Shown: positions 18,428-27,003 of the stretch, one piece after another
Layout of the letters: every line of letters begins with the position of its first letter
Position numbering within the stretch: the first letter of the stretch is position 1
Assembly: GCF_014699005.1 (NCBI RefSeq)
Contig: NZ_JACWZY010000045.1
Coordinates: forward strand, 1 to 45,884
DNA: 45,884 bases
DNA from: Spirosoma profusum
GTDB taxonomy: Bacteria; Bacteroidota; Bacteroidia; Cytophagales; Spirosomataceae
Direction of reading: 5' to 3'
Program-made: the position numbers and the translations under genes
Notes under the pieces: model-generated
Databases searched by the model: none
The model's input: the letters and a program-made list of their open reading frames with translations, nothing else
What the model was told of the DNA's origin: nothing

Positions 18428-19957
18428 TTGGAAACCGCCGTATTTTTCCCTTCACCCGACCAATTATTTGGGTCGTTGTTTCGTGACGTACAGCTCGGTC
18501 ATGTTTTTTCTGACTCAAAAACTTTTGTGGATTGTATCCCCAAACTCACACCCGCAGATATCATCGCGCTCTACGAATCTGAAAAAACAAAGCCCGATTT
18601 TGACTTGAGCGCGTTCGTTCACGATTATTTCATACTGCCCGAAAACATAAGCAGCGATTACGTCAGCGATACAAATTTCACTACGTATGAACACGTGAGT
18701 CAGTTGTGGGACCGCCTGACGCGACCAGCCGACGTAGCAGTTGAAGGCAGTTCACGTATTGCCCTCCCCTATCCATACATCGTACCCGGCGGACGATTCC
18801 GCGAAATTTTCTACTGGGACAGTTATTTTACGATGCTGGGCCTGAAAGAGTCGAAACGGGGCGATTTGATACGTGGAATGCTTCTGAATTTCGCTTATCT
18901 GATTGATACGTTCGGTTTTATTCCGAACGGTAACCGGACGTATTTTCTGAGCCGGTCGCAGCCGCCCTACTTTGCATTGATGGTCGATTTACTGGCTGAA
19001 ATGGATGGTGAAGACGTACTGAAACAGTACGAACCGCAGCTTCGGCGCGAGTACGATTTCTGGATGGACGGTCAGGATGAGCTGACGCCGACGCAACGTA
19101 TCAGCAAACGGGTCGTTACGTTTAAGGGGCAACACGTAATGAACCGGTATTGGGATAATACGCCGACTCCGCGACCCGAAGCGTATCGACAGGAAATTGA
19201 ACTGACCGAAGAAGCCGAGCTGCTGGGCGTGATACCCGAAGAGCTTTATACGCACATTCGGGCGGCTTGTGAATCGGGCTGGGATTTTAGCAGTCGCTGG
19301 TTCGGCGATGCTAAAACGATGGCCTCCATTCGGGCTGCGGATATTGTACCCGTCGAGTTAAATTGCCTGCTGTATTTTCTGGAACGTACGCTGCTACGGG
19401 CCTATAACGTACTGGAAATGCCTGAGAAAGCACAACTATTTGAACAGCGTGCTACGTCCCGGAAAGAACTCATCCAAACGGTCTTCTGGAACGAAAACAC
19501 GCTTTTCTTCCACGATTTTGATGCATTAGCGCAGAAACCAACGTTGGCCGTTACGTTGGCAGGCGTGTTTCCCTTGTTTTTCAACCTTGCCACGCCCGAG
19601 CAGGCAGTTCACATTCACGACCGGCTGAAAGCTGACTTTTTACAGGCTGGCGGCTGGGTAACAACCCTAAATAGAACAGGTCAGCAGTGGGATTCACCGA
19701 ACGGATGGGCACCCCTGCAATGGATTGTCTATCAAGCGTTACATCAGTATGGATTTACCGAAACAGCCAACGAAGGCCGCGACCGATGGTTATCTCTGAA
19801 CGATAAAGTTTTTCAGGCTACGGGAAAGATGATGGAGAAATACAACGTAGTAGATGCAGCCCTGACCACCGGCGGAGGAGAATATCCGAATCAGGACGGC
19901 TTCGGGTGGACTAATGGCGTATATCTTCGGCTACTGGCTGATAAAGTAGTAGCATAG
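18428..19957 (+). CDS. Alpha,alpha-trehalase, GH37, cytosolic type
   Basis: This encodes 509 residues from TTG 18428 (METAVFFPSPDQLFG). It is a full-length GH37 enzyme with both family signatures: PGGRFREIFYWDSYFTMLGL near residue 120 and QWDSPNGWAPLQW near residue 420, plus a Gly-rich GGGEYPNQDGFGWTNG at the C-terminus. No signal peptide is present, so it should act in the cytoplasm, hydrolysing trehalose to two glucose units (TreF-like). No trehalose synthesis or uptake gene is next to it. By hand count it holds about 17 ACGTA/TACGT sites in 1.5 kb, roughly five times the number expected by chance. Confidence 0.92.
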   Translation: METAVFFPSPDQLFGSLFRDVQLGHVFSDSKTFVDCIPKLTPADIIALYESEKTKPDFDLSAFVHDYFILPENISSDYVSDTNFTTYEHVSQLWDRLTRPADVAVEGSSRIALPYPYIVPGGRFREIFYWDSYFTMLGLKESKRGDLIRGMLLNFAYLIDTFGFIPNGNRTYFLSRSQPPYFALMVDLLAEMDGEDVLKQYEPQLRREYDFWMDGQDELTPTQRISKRVVTFKGQHVMNRYWDNTPTPRPEAYRQEIELTEEAELLGVIPEELYTHIRAACESGWDFSSRWFGDAKTMASIRAADIVPVELNCLLYFLERTLLRAYNVLEMPEKAQLFEQRATSRKELIQTVFWNENTLFFHDFDALAQKPTLAVTLAGVFPLFFNLATPEQAVHIHDRLKADFLQAGGWVTTLNRTGQQWDSPNGWAPLQWIVYQALHQYGFTETANEGRDRWLSLNDKVFQATGKMMEKYNVVDAALTTGGGEYPNQDGFGWTNGVYLRLLADKVVA

Positions 19958-20054
19958 AGCAAAGGGGTAAGGGCAAAGGGTGAGCGATTTGTCGATAAGG
20001 AAATCCTGCCCTTGCCAGCTTAGAAATTAAAACACATCTGTATGTCAGTTACTT

Positions 20055-21170
20055 ATGAACAGCTACATGCTTGTAGTAAGCTGCCTGTTTTTATGGATAG
20101 CTTGTAAAAAAAGCACCAATGATGGCACTACTGGACCGCAAACGGCTACGCGTGACAGTCTTTTTACAGAGCATTTTCGGCGCACAAAAGGCTGGATAGC
20201 GGGTGATGACGGTTACTCCATCCGACTGACCGACGGGCGCACGCTCTGGCTCTGGGGCGACAGCTATATCGATAATTACGATGCCGCTACCAGAACGATT
20301 CCCTGTTTATTTCAGGTCAATAATGCGGGTTTATTACAGAATGCAACTAATCCCGCCGATATGGCTACGTTACTGGGTGCTGGCAAACCCGCTTCTTATT
20401 TTCTGCATCCAGGTGGCTGGCCTACTTACTGGTTCTGGCCCGGTAGTGGTTATCAGCAAGGCAACACGGTTTATTGCTTTCTGGATAATATCAAAACAAC
20501 AGGCGCGAACGGTTCTTTCGGCTTTACTTCTGGCGGTCCCAATTACGTAGCTACGATTCAATTCCCAGCCATGACGGTACAGGGATACAAACAATTGCCT
20601 GCACAGAATGGAATTAATTTTGGTGCTGGATTCGTGCCTCATCCAGATGGTTTTATGTATGTCTATGGCTATAAAGGCGATGGTTTCGTAGGCTCTAAAA
20701 TGTACGTAGCACGTATCAAACCCGACGACCCTATAACGAGCTGGCAATATTACGATGGCGCAAACTGGATTACCGATCCTACGAAAGCCGCGCCAATCGC
20801 TTCAGATGGCACCAGCAGTTTTGCCAGCGGCTTCAAGGTCGGCAATAAGTTTGCGCTGTTATCGAGTGAGTTCAGCTTAGGCTGTACGGGAAAAGAAATT
20901 TACGCCTTCACCGCCGACCAGCCACAGGGGCCATATAGCTCTCGAAAATTAATCTACACAATACCCGAAAAGGCGGGCGATAAATATCCATTCTTCTATT
21001 TTGCTATCGGCCATCCTGAATTTATCGATAATCAGGGACTGCTCGTTACGTATTCTGTCAACGGATTTCTGCAATGTGGGCCTGAGGTTTGCATCAATAA
21101 CCGTAGAGACCCCGATACGTATCGACCAAAAGCCTTTCGGGTGCCTTTGTCAGTGCTGGGCGCTCAGTAA
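20055..21170 (+). CDS. Lipoprotein with DUF5005/DUF4185-like beta-propeller domain
   Basis: This encodes 371 residues. The N-terminus is a lipoprotein signal (LVVSCLFLWIAC, then KKS). The body has the pattern GDDGYSIRLTDGRTLWLWGD near residue 50, with later blades such as PGSGYQQGNTVYCF, HPDGFMYVYGYKG and FIDNQGLLVTYSVN. This matches secreted proteins of the DUF5005/DUF4185 group, related to five-bladed-propeller glycosidases. I infer surface glycan binding or hydrolysis, but no catalytic residue can be assigned. It lies 97 bp after the trehalase on the same strand. Family call is by motif resemblance only. Confidence 0.65.
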   Translation: MNSYMLVVSCLFLWIACKKSTNDGTTGPQTATRDSLFTEHFRRTKGWIAGDDGYSIRLTDGRTLWLWGDSYIDNYDAATRTIPCLFQVNNAGLLQNATNPADMATLLGAGKPASYFLHPGGWPTYWFWPGSGYQQGNTVYCFLDNIKTTGANGSFGFTSGGPNYVATIQFPAMTVQGYKQLPAQNGINFGAGFVPHPDGFMYVYGYKGDGFVGSKMYVARIKPDDPITSWQYYDGANWITDPTKAAPIASDGTSSFASGFKVGNKFALLSSEFSLGCTGKEIYAFTADQPQGPYSSRKLIYTIPEKAGDKYPFFYFAIGHPEFIDNQGLLVTYSVNGFLQCGPEVCINNRRDPDTYRPKAFRVPLSVLGAQ

Positions 21171-21189
21171 GTTCGATTTGCCTAGTTAA

Positions 21190-21209
21190 GGAACGTATCA
21201 CTACGTTCC
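21190..21209. promoter_or_regulatory. Perfect palindrome built from ACGTA/TACGT arms
   Basis: The arms ggaacgta (21190-21197) and tacgttcc (21202-21209) are complementary around a 4-base tcac loop. The site sits 20 bp after the lipoprotein stop and about 100 bp before the DUF1345 gene. A related ggaacgtagtg occurs at about 37139, downstream of another gene's start. It could be a weak terminator hairpin or a protein-binding site. Confidence 0.45.
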
Positions 21210-21262
21210 CGACTACCAGCGGAGGAGAAAATCATAGTCAGACTGATTTCGACCAGGCAAAT

Positions 21263-21272
21263 GATACGTATC
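21263..21272. promoter_or_regulatory. Intergenic 10-bp palindrome GATACGTATC (copy 1)
   Basis: This perfect palindrome lies 38 bp upstream of the DUF1345 start codon. An identical 10-mer is found at 30962-30971, upstream of the MFS gene. Both are intergenic and contain the overrepresented ACGTA core. A binding site is possible; chance is also possible given how common ACGTA is here. Confidence 0.35.
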
Positions 21273-21309
21273 TTCGGCGACCGATCAAGTCGGCCCATCT
21301 GCCTGTTTT

Positions 21310-21984
21310 ATGCTTACCAAAGTTCTGTATCGAATTACCCACCTTAAGGCCCAGCAGCGCTTGTTCATCGGCCTCAGCGCAGCATTAGCCGCTTACCTTG
21401 TTTCGAAACCAGCACACTTCAGTTTTCCCGCGCAGCTAACCAGTAGTTGGGTAGCTTACGTAATTACGCACCTGTCCATTATGTGGACTTCCATATTACT
21501 CACGCATCCGAAAGATTTGCCCAGAATTTCACGTATTGAAGACTCCAGCCGAAGCCTCATTCTGCTCTTAATCGTAGTGGCGGCCATAGCCAGTCTATTT
21601 GCAGTGCTTGCGCTGCTTGGGTCAACAAATAGCCACGACCCCATGCAGGTTGAATATAACGTACTGGCAATTTTGGCGGTGGCTGGTGCGTGGGGGCTGG
21701 TTCATACAGTATTTACGTTTCACTACGCCCATCGCTACTATGGCAACGACGGCCGAAAAGATCGTCGTCCGGGTGGGCTCGACTTTCCCAACGACCAGGA
21801 GCCTGACTACCTCGACTTCGCTTATTTTTCTTTTGTGATTGGTATGACCAGCCAGGTATCCGACGTAGCAATTCAGTCGAAAACCATGCGTCGGCTGGCA
21901 CTCGTTCACGGCATTCTTTCGTTCGGTTTCAACGCGGTTATCATTGCGCTGACTATCAGTGGGCTGTCGGGTATCACCAGATAA
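21310..21984 (+). CDS. DUF1345 family membrane protein
   Basis: This encodes 224 residues with about five membrane segments (LFIGLSAALAAYLV, SWVAYVITHLSIMWTSILL, LILLLIVVAAIASLFAVLALL, VLAILAVAGAWGLVHTVF, ILSFGFNAVIIALTISGL). Family marks include THPKDLPRISRIEDSSR near residue 60, FTFHYAHRYY, and DFAYFSFVIGMTSQVSDVAI near residue 170. DUF1345 proteins are inner-membrane proteins of unknown function. The stop codon is only 2 bp from the end of the convergent small gene on the other strand. Confidence 0.88.
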   Translation: MLTKVLYRITHLKAQQRLFIGLSAALAAYLVSKPAHFSFPAQLTSSWVAYVITHLSIMWTSILLTHPKDLPRISRIEDSSRSLILLLIVVAAIASLFAVLALLGSTNSHDPMQVEYNVLAILAVAGAWGLVHTVFTFHYAHRYYGNDGRKDRRPGGLDFPNDQEPDYLDFAYFSFVIGMTSQVSDVAIQSKTMRRLALVHGILSFGFNAVIIALTISGLSGITR

Positions 21985-21986
21985 AT

Positions 21987-22154
21987 CTACCGCTTGCTGG
22001 CTTGTTTTTTCGCCTTCTCAGCCTGTTCTTTCTCGTAAATTTCACGTTGACGTTTCTCGGAGAGCAGATTTCGGTAAAGACCATTTAATACGTATATATC
22101 GTCAATGTCATCGATGAGACGATGCAGTTGTTCGCGCACTTGATTAATGTTCAT
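21987..22154 (-). CDS. Small 55-residue coiled-coil protein
   Basis: This short gene (ATG 22152-22154 on the minus strand, stop TAG at 21987) encodes MNINQVREQLHRLIDDI followed by a helical, charged C-terminus ending KAKKQASKR. It has no signal peptide. Support comes from the clean heptad-like pattern, a proper ATG, convergent packing against the DUF1345 gene, and its position directly downstream of the SpmA/B-like gene on the same strand (58-bp gap), which suggests cotranscription. I do not recognise the family; there is no database support. Confidence 0.6.
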   Translation of the reverse strand: MNINQVREQLHRLIDDIDDIYVLNGLYRNLLSEKRQREIYEKEQAEKAKKQASKR

Positions 22155-22212
22155 TGAAAAGAATTTTAGAGAAGCTGAGCTAATTGGATAACCGTTTTTC
22201 TACGCTTTTCGC

Positions 22213-23448
22213 TCAATGAAAGAAGAAATAACCAAGCGCAATTCCTGCAACAACACCAACGAAATCAGCGAACAAACCATACGGAATGGCGTGTCTTGAA
22301 TTCCGAATACCGACCGACCCAAAATAGAGCGCAACGATGTAGAACGTAGTATCGGCCGAGCCCTGGAAAATACATACCAGCCTTCCGACAAAGGAATCCG
22401 GCCCGAATTGCTTCATGGCGTCAATCATCAGCGCTCTCGCTCCGGCTCCGCTGAGTGGCTTCATCAACGCAACGGGCAGCGCATCGGTAAAGTCGGTGTT
22501 CATACCAGTCAGTGCAAATAGGTATTTCAATCCGCCTACCAGATAATCCATCGCTCCGGCATTGCGAAATGCGCCAATGGCAACAAGCATACCGACCAGA
22601 TAGGGGATAATTTTAACCGTCGTTTCAAAACCACCTTTCGCGCCTTCGATAAACGTCTCGAAAATGGGCACTTTTTTATATAACGCACCCAGCAGAAAAG
22701 CCACAACGATACTCAACAACACTACGTTGCCGAATACTTTCGAAAACGTTTCGATTTCTTCTTTCGGCCTTCCTGCCAGCATCCATAAAGCAATTCCAAT
22801 AAAGGCTGTTATACCGCCCAACCAGCCAATTACAGTGCTGTTCAACAGATTGATACGTTGCTTTATACCCACGGCAACCAGTGCAACTACCGTTGTTACG
22901 TACGTACCGATTACACAGGGAATAAATACGTCCGACGGATCTTTGGCGCCTAGAATGGCCCGTTGAGCCATGATGCTGAGCGGTATAATCTGCAATCCGG
23001 ATGTATGCAGCACCAGAAACATGATCTGTGCGTTGGAAGCGGTGTCTTTACTCGGATTGAGTTCCTGCAAACTGGCCATTGCCTTTAGACCAAAGGGTGT
23101 AGCGGCATTATCCAATCCAATCATGTTGGCCGAAAAATTCATGATCATTTGCCCATTAGCCGGGTGATTTTTAGGCACTTCCGGAAAAAGTTTATGGAAA
23201 AATGGCCCAATGATACGTGCCAGAACGTTGATAGCACCCGCTTTCTCGCCGATGTTGAGCAGTCCTAGAAAAAACGTCATGACGCCCGCTAGTGGCAGCG
23301 CAATATCCATCACCGCCACTTTTGACGATTCAAACAATCCTTCGACAATGATCTTAAAAATTTCGGTATCACCCAGAAAAATCAGTTTAGCGAGTGCCAC
23401 CAGAAAGGCAACAACGAAAAAAGCAACCCAGATGTAGTTTAGTGCCAT
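22213..23448 (-). CDS. Nucleoside-recognition (Gate) domain membrane protein, SpmA-SpmB-like fusion
   Basis: This encodes 411 residues from ATG 23448 (MALNYIWVAFFVVAFLVALAK). An extended frame to 23637 would run through the inverted repeat upstream and overlap the divergent dipeptidase gene, so the internal ATG is preferred. There are many membrane helices in two related halves: MDIALPLAGVMTFFLGLLNIGE with NMIGLDNAATPFGLKAM, then VKIIPYLVGMLVAIGAFRNAGA with MKPLSGAGARALM and IFQGSADTTFYIVALYFGSVG. The halves match SpmA and SpmB, which are separate genes in Bacillus but commonly fused in Bacteroidota. The function in non-spore-formers is unknown; a transport role is inferred from the fold. Confidence 0.88.
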   Translation of the reverse strand: MALNYIWVAFFVVAFLVALAKLIFLGDTEIFKIIVEGLFESSKVAVMDIALPLAGVMTFFLGLLNIGEKAGAINVLARIIGPFFHKLFPEVPKNHPANGQMIMNFSANMIGLDNAATPFGLKAMASLQELNPSKDTASNAQIMFLVLHTSGLQIIPLSIMAQRAILGAKDPSDVFIPCVIGTYVTTVVALVAVGIKQRINLLNSTVIGWLGGITAFIGIALWMLAGRPKEEIETFSKVFGNVVLLSIVVAFLLGALYKKVPIFETFIEGAKGGFETTVKIIPYLVGMLVAIGAFRNAGAMDYLVGGLKYLFALTGMNTDFTDALPVALMKPLSGAGARALMIDAMKQFGPDSFVGRLVCIFQGSADTTFYIVALYFGSVGIRNSRHAIPYGLFADFVGVVAGIALGYFFFH

Positions 23449-23487
23449 AATAAGGCGAACGTAGCAACTTTTCGTTTTATTTACGGT

Positions 23488-24219
23488 ATGATCGCAAAAA
23501 AAGCTATGACGCAGAGATTCGCGGAGACACACAGAGATACACTGAGAAAAATCTTTGTGTATCTCTGTGTTTTCTCTGTGCATCTCTGTGTCCCAACCCT
23601 GAAAGCCCAATCCGCAGAAGCCACGATGCAGAAACAAGGGTTAGTCGACGTGCAGAAAGTGGACCCGTCAATCCTCGTCGAGTTAAAGTATTCAACGACC
23701 GACAATTTCGTAGGCAAAGATGTATATGGCGAGTTGACGCGGGCGTACATGCAGCCGATGGCGGCTCAAAAACTAGCCGAAGCCAGCAAATACCTCCAGG
23801 CGCATCATCCTGATTTACGACTGCTTGTCTATGATGCCGCCCGGCCCCGCTCGGCGCAATGGAATCTCTGGAATGCCTTACCCGACCTACCCGAAAAGGA
23901 ACGCCGGAAATACGTAGCAGATCCACGAGAGGGTTCGATTCACAACTACGGTTGCGCAGTTGATTTAACCGTAGCCACAAAAGATGGAAAACCGCTCGAT
24001 ATGGGCACCAAATACGATTTCTTCGGCGAATTGGCCTATCCATCCCGCGAGGATGAATTACTGAAAGCCGGAAAGCTTACTCAGAAGCAAATTGACAATC
24101 GCCTGATTCTCCGAACAGCCATGCGACAGGGCGGCTTTTCCTCAATTGAGTATGAATGGTGGCACTTCAACGCCCTCTCCCGGGAGAAAGCCAAAATGGC
24201 CTTTCGGATTGTGGATTAA
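23488..24219 (+). CDS. D-alanyl-D-alanine dipeptidase, VanX-type (M15D)
   Basis: This encodes 243 residues from ATG 23488. The zinc dipeptidase domain (from about residue 50) carries the metal ligands and catalytic residues of the family: the SIHNYGCAVDLT motif (SxHxxGxAxD) near residue 150 and EYEWWHFN (ExxWH) near residue 225. Members cleave D-Ala-D-Ala or peptidoglycan-derived dipeptides. The first 45 residues form a signal peptide (IFVYLCVFSVHLCVPTLKAQ) encoded by an imperfect inverted repeat, so the enzyme should be exported. No van regulators or ligase are present, so resistance is not implied; cell-wall turnover or recycling is more likely. The gene is divergent from the SpmA/B-like gene. 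Confidence 0.9.
   Translation: MIAKKAMTQRFAETHRDTLRKIFVYLCVFSVHLCVPTLKAQSAEATMQKQGLVDVQKVDPSILVELKYSTTDNFVGKDVYGELTRAYMQPMAAQKLAEASKYLQAHHPDLRLLVYDAARPRSAQWNLWNALPDLPEKERRKYVADPREGSIHNYGCAVDLTVATKDGKPLDMGTKYDFFGELAYPSREDELLKAGKLTQKQIDNRLILRTAMRQGGFSSIEYEWWHFNALSREKAKMAFRIVD
23507..23592. repeat. Imperfect inverted repeat of CACAGAGA type, inside the dipeptidase signal peptide
   Basis: The inner arms acacagagatacac (23529-23542) and gtgtatctctgtgt (23557-23570) are perfect complements over 14 bp. The outer arms continue with mainly transition differences that would still pair as G-U in RNA. The whole element resembles short interspersed palindromes made of CAGAG/CTCTG blocks that occur in many bacterial genomes. 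Here it lies in frame in the first 40 codons of a gene. Confidence 0.85.
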
Positions 24220-24302
24220 TCTAGCCATATAAAGCAAGGCAATTCCTTATTAGAATGGCAGCCAATTGAATTTGCTATATCAATGTACTGGATACATCGT
24301 CA

Positions 24303-26279
24303 TTAGTGGATTTTCAATTGGGCAGTACTATCAATAGTTAACTTACCTCCTGGTGAATACTGAATAATACGGGCTTTACCACTTGTACCGCTGAGTACTG
24401 TAACAGCATGATGAATTTCAACCAGATCCATTTCTGTCGGAACACGATTGACAGACCAGATGGATGGATCTGTCCAGACTCCCGCTTTGATAGTAACGAC
24501 AGAAGGTGCCAAGCCGGTTGTGAATGAGTTAATTTCCGAAAAGTCTGATTGATTAGTATCGTGACATAATGTCTGAACTCGCCACTCATAATTTGTTTCC
24601 GGAAGTAACTTATTCAGTTTATACATACCAACAGCCGTTGTGGTAGCACTTTGTGGCCATCCTTCAGTACCAGAAGGCCGCCATTGTATTTTGTAATTAG
24701 TGTTATTATCGAACGCTTTCCATTGAATCTGTGCAGATGTTGAAGAAACCCCAGTTGTACTCAGATAATGGACTGGATAACAATAGGCAATAAATAAGTT
24801 ATCACTTGAGTAGCTTCCCGGTCGATCATTGCAGATTCGCTGTACTTGCCAGTAATGGATACCAGGTTGCAGTGAATTTATATCGTAGTAAGCATTACTT
24901 GTCGGTTGGCCCTCTGTCCAGGTGTTAATTTCTTCTCTACGCCAACGCACTCTATATTGTGCATCTGGACCAAGATAAGACCACATGACCCGAGCCGACG
25001 AACTTGTAGAATAATCAGTAAAACAATTACCGGGTGGAGCGCAGGTTGTTGTAAATGAGCGCGGTTCCGTATACGAGGAACTACTATTAGCAGAGCAGAC
25101 AGTCATTATTCGCCACTCATATTCTTCTCCCGGAGTAAGCCCATTAAATAGATGAGTTAATATGCCAAAGCTCTGCATAAGCTGATCGGGCAAGGTCTGC
25201 CAGGCGTTATTAGCCGGATTTTTCGATCGCCATTGTACACGATAACTAATACCGTATACTGCTCTCCAATAAATTTCGGCACTTGTGGGCTGAATCTGGA
25301 ACTCACCCATAAAGTCTACCTTTCCACAAATAGCTGTAAACGTGCGTGGTGCTGTGAAAGAGGACTTGCTTTCAGAACTACAAATTGACTGCACTCCCCA
25401 TTCATAAACAGCATTTGGGGTTAAATTATCAAGAATATAAGAGCCAGTAGCTTGGCCACCCCCTTGGTTGGGGTTTGGTGCGGGTAAATTTTCAATAACT
25501 GTCCACGTCGGAGAGCCAACTAATCGCCAATGTAGATCAACTATCTGGTCGTAATTAACTAACCAGGCTAACTGAATCTGTGTATTAACGAGATCATATT
25601 CCTTTACACTAAGCGGTAAGGGACAATTTGTTGTTCTAAAGAAATAACTGGTTGAATAATCAGAAACATTGCCATCAGAACACCGGGTCTTTAATTGAAA
25701 TTCGTACGATGTTTCGGGGGCTAAGTCCGTAAACTCATAAGATGTTGTTGCTAGAGTAAAATTATTCGGCCAGGTTTGAGCGCCTACAGGACGCCACCGG
25801 ATTTCATAAATAACTTCAGGGCCGTAGTTACCCCACAAGGCCAACGCAGAGGTCCACTTTACTTCATAAACGTCAATTGATAACGGAGATTGACACATTG
25901 TCGTGAATGTGACGCTACTTGAGTAACCTGTGGGTTGGTTATCGCATAGAGTTTGTACCTGCGCTTCATAAGTTACTCCGTTCGTTAGTGCCGTAAGTTT
26001 AGTATGTGGATTAGGTGTGATAGGCTCTTCAATCCAGTCCGCATATCCAAGTGACCGGTAGCGTACTCGGTAGCGAATCATTGAGCCAATTACGATAGTC
26101 CAATTTAGGTAATAGGTTGTTGACGTACCATATGAAGCCTGAAAGTTTTGGGGTATATCACAATTGGCAGTTACAACTTGAGTAGTCAAAGATGAATCTT
26201 TGGGTATTGTCAAAGCTAAACTACTCTCGGTTGATAAAATTAATAGTGTAAGTAAAGTATGAAGTAAGAAAATTTTCAT
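24303..26279 (-). CDS. Secreted fibronectin type III repeat protein
   Basis: This encodes 658 residues with a signal peptide (MKIFLLHTLLTLLILSTESSLA). About six FN3-type modules run in tandem, each about 90 residues and each ending with a Thr-rich strand and a Cys (TFTTMCQSP, FFRTTNCPLP, TFTAICGK, SFTTTCAPPG, FIAYCYPV, SFTTGLAPS). Recurrent YRVRW/YEIRWR strands mark the modules. The C-terminal 65 residues (IKAGVWTDPSIWSVNRVPTE onwards) look like the start of a G8 or parallel-beta adhesin domain. There is no evident T9SS tail. Role: surface adhesion or glycan interaction, inferred. The gene is markedly more AT-rich and has almost no ACGTA sites, unlike panC nearby, which suggests acquisition. 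Confidence 0.82.
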   Translation of the reverse strand: MKIFLLHTLLTLLILSTESSLALTIPKDSSLTTQVVTANCDIPQNFQASYGTSTTYYLNWTIVIGSMIRYRVRYRSLGYADWIEEPITPNPHTKLTALTNGVTYEAQVQTLCDNQPTGYSSSVTFTTMCQSPLSIDVYEVKWTSALALWGNYGPEVIYEIRWRPVGAQTWPNNFTLATTSYEFTDLAPETSYEFQLKTRCSDGNVSDYSTSYFFRTTNCPLPLSVKEYDLVNTQIQLAWLVNYDQIVDLHWRLVGSPTWTVIENLPAPNPNQGGGQATGSYILDNLTPNAVYEWGVQSICSSESKSSFTAPRTFTAICGKVDFMGEFQIQPTSAEIYWRAVYGISYRVQWRSKNPANNAWQTLPDQLMQSFGILTHLFNGLTPGEEYEWRIMTVCSANSSSSYTEPRSFTTTCAPPGNCFTDYSTSSSARVMWSYLGPDAQYRVRWRREEINTWTEGQPTSNAYYDINSLQPGIHYWQVQRICNDRPGSYSSDNLFIAYCYPVHYLSTTGVSSTSAQIQWKAFDNNTNYKIQWRPSGTEGWPQSATTTAVGMYKLNKLLPETNYEWRVQTLCHDTNQSDFSEINSFTTGLAPSVVTIKAGVWTDPSIWSVNRVPTEMDLVEIHHAVTVLSGTSGKARIIQYSPGGKLTIDSTAQLKIH

Positions 26280-26369
26280 ATAAAATATACTAGTCAGGAT
26301 TCACTGTTAAATCCAGCCCAGTAAAATATAAATTTTTAAATAAATGATACTATTTAGGTGAAAATTCCC

Positions 26370-26397
26370 CTCAAAACACCAGATTATCAATCAGTCT
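26370..26397. repeat. 28-bp direct repeat, detached copy of the panC 3' end
   Basis: This stretch is identical to 27004-27031, which contains the last eight codons and stop of panC. The copy here is separated from panC by the toxin-antitoxin pair. Homology stops sharply on both sides. Together the copies bracket a segment of about 600 bp. Confidence 0.9.
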
Positions 26398-26410
26398 CGC
26401 TTAGCTGTTT

Positions 26411-26764
26411 CTAAAACCAAACTTTCATAAACAGTTGATTAAGCTCAATAACGTTCGCCGTTTCCAATTCCTGGAGAAGTTGATTGATGGAGATTCTGAA
26501 TAAATCAAGTAAAGGACGATTACGTAAATTACCTGTAGTCAGGTAGATAAGTTTATATGGCTGTTGTTTGATAAGATATGTATTCAGAAAATCAACATCT
26601 TTGGTGATAACAATCCGTTCCTCCGTCATACTACGTTCGCAGATATACCCATCCAGAATGCGTGTATTCGTTTGCAAAGCAGAAACATGAACGGCATCAT
26701 GTCCCTTCATCTGTAGCCACTCGGCTAACAAATAAGGAAGCTGTTCATCGATCAGGAACTTCAC
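26411..26764 (-). CDS. DUF5615 family PIN-like protein (putative toxin)
   Basis: This encodes 117 residues from GTG 26764 (MKFLIDEQLPYLLAEWLQMKGHD). The DUF5615/PIN-like fold is shown by the N-terminal FLIDEQLP acidic motif, the H-V-S-A-L region, ERIVITKDVDFLN (the second acidic site) near residue 50 and a hydrophobic C-terminus. In related VapC/PIN proteins these acidic residues bind metal for RNA cleavage. The GTG start overlaps the stop of the upstream DUF433 gene by four bases (GTGA), so translation is coupled. It is the second gene of a probable toxin-antitoxin operon. Toxicity is inferred from the family pairing only. Confidence 0.85.
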   Translation of the reverse strand: MKFLIDEQLPYLLAEWLQMKGHDAVHVSALQTNTRILDGYICERSMTEERIVITKDVDFLNTYLIKQQPYKLIYLTTGNLRNRPLLDLFRISINQLLQELETANVIELNQLFMKVWF

Positions 26765-26982
26765 GCGGCCAAAGGATATGATTTGAAATGGGCCAACTGA
26801 ACAGCGTAATCAAGGCAGCCTTTAATATCGTCGACTTCAAGATTTGGGTAATCCATTAGCAATTCATCCCAGGTCGCCCCACCCGCCAGCAACTCAAGTA
26901 CGGTTGTGACCAGTAATCGCGAGCCACGGATTGTTGGCTTACCATGACAAATTGCGGGATCTATAGTGATTCTTGGACTCAT
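26761..26982 (-). CDS. DUF433 domain protein (putative antitoxin)
   Basis: This encodes 73 residues, the typical DUF433 length. It has the motif HGKPTIRGSRLLVTTVLELLAGG near residue 13 and the C-terminal LEVDDIKGCLDYA, a winged-helix-like fold common in antitoxins partnered with DUF5615 or VapC toxins. It is the first gene of the pair and ends inside the toxin start codon. It starts only 22 bp after the panC stop codon, so it may lie in the panC transcript. By family knowledge it probably neutralises the toxin and represses its own operon. Confidence 0.87.
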   Translation of the reverse strand: MSPRITIDPAICHGKPTIRGSRLLVTTVLELLAGGATWDELLMDYPNLEVDDIKGCLDYAVQLAHFKSYPLAA

Positions 26983-27003
26983 ACTTTATTTTCATCAAAA
27001 TTA

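Noticed and set aside
19958..20054. Possible hairpin after the trehalase gene (aagggcaa / ttgccctt-like)
   Set aside because: The arms pair imperfectly and there is no T run, so I do not call it a terminator.
23449..23637. N-terminal extension of the SpmA/B-like protein
   Set aside because: It runs through the inverted repeat and overlaps the divergent dipeptidase gene; MALNYIWVAFF is the natural membrane-protein start.
23488..24219. Vancomycin resistance locus
   Set aside because: Only a VanX-type dipeptidase is present, with no VanH, VanA-type ligase or VanRS; such dipeptidases are common in cell-wall turnover.
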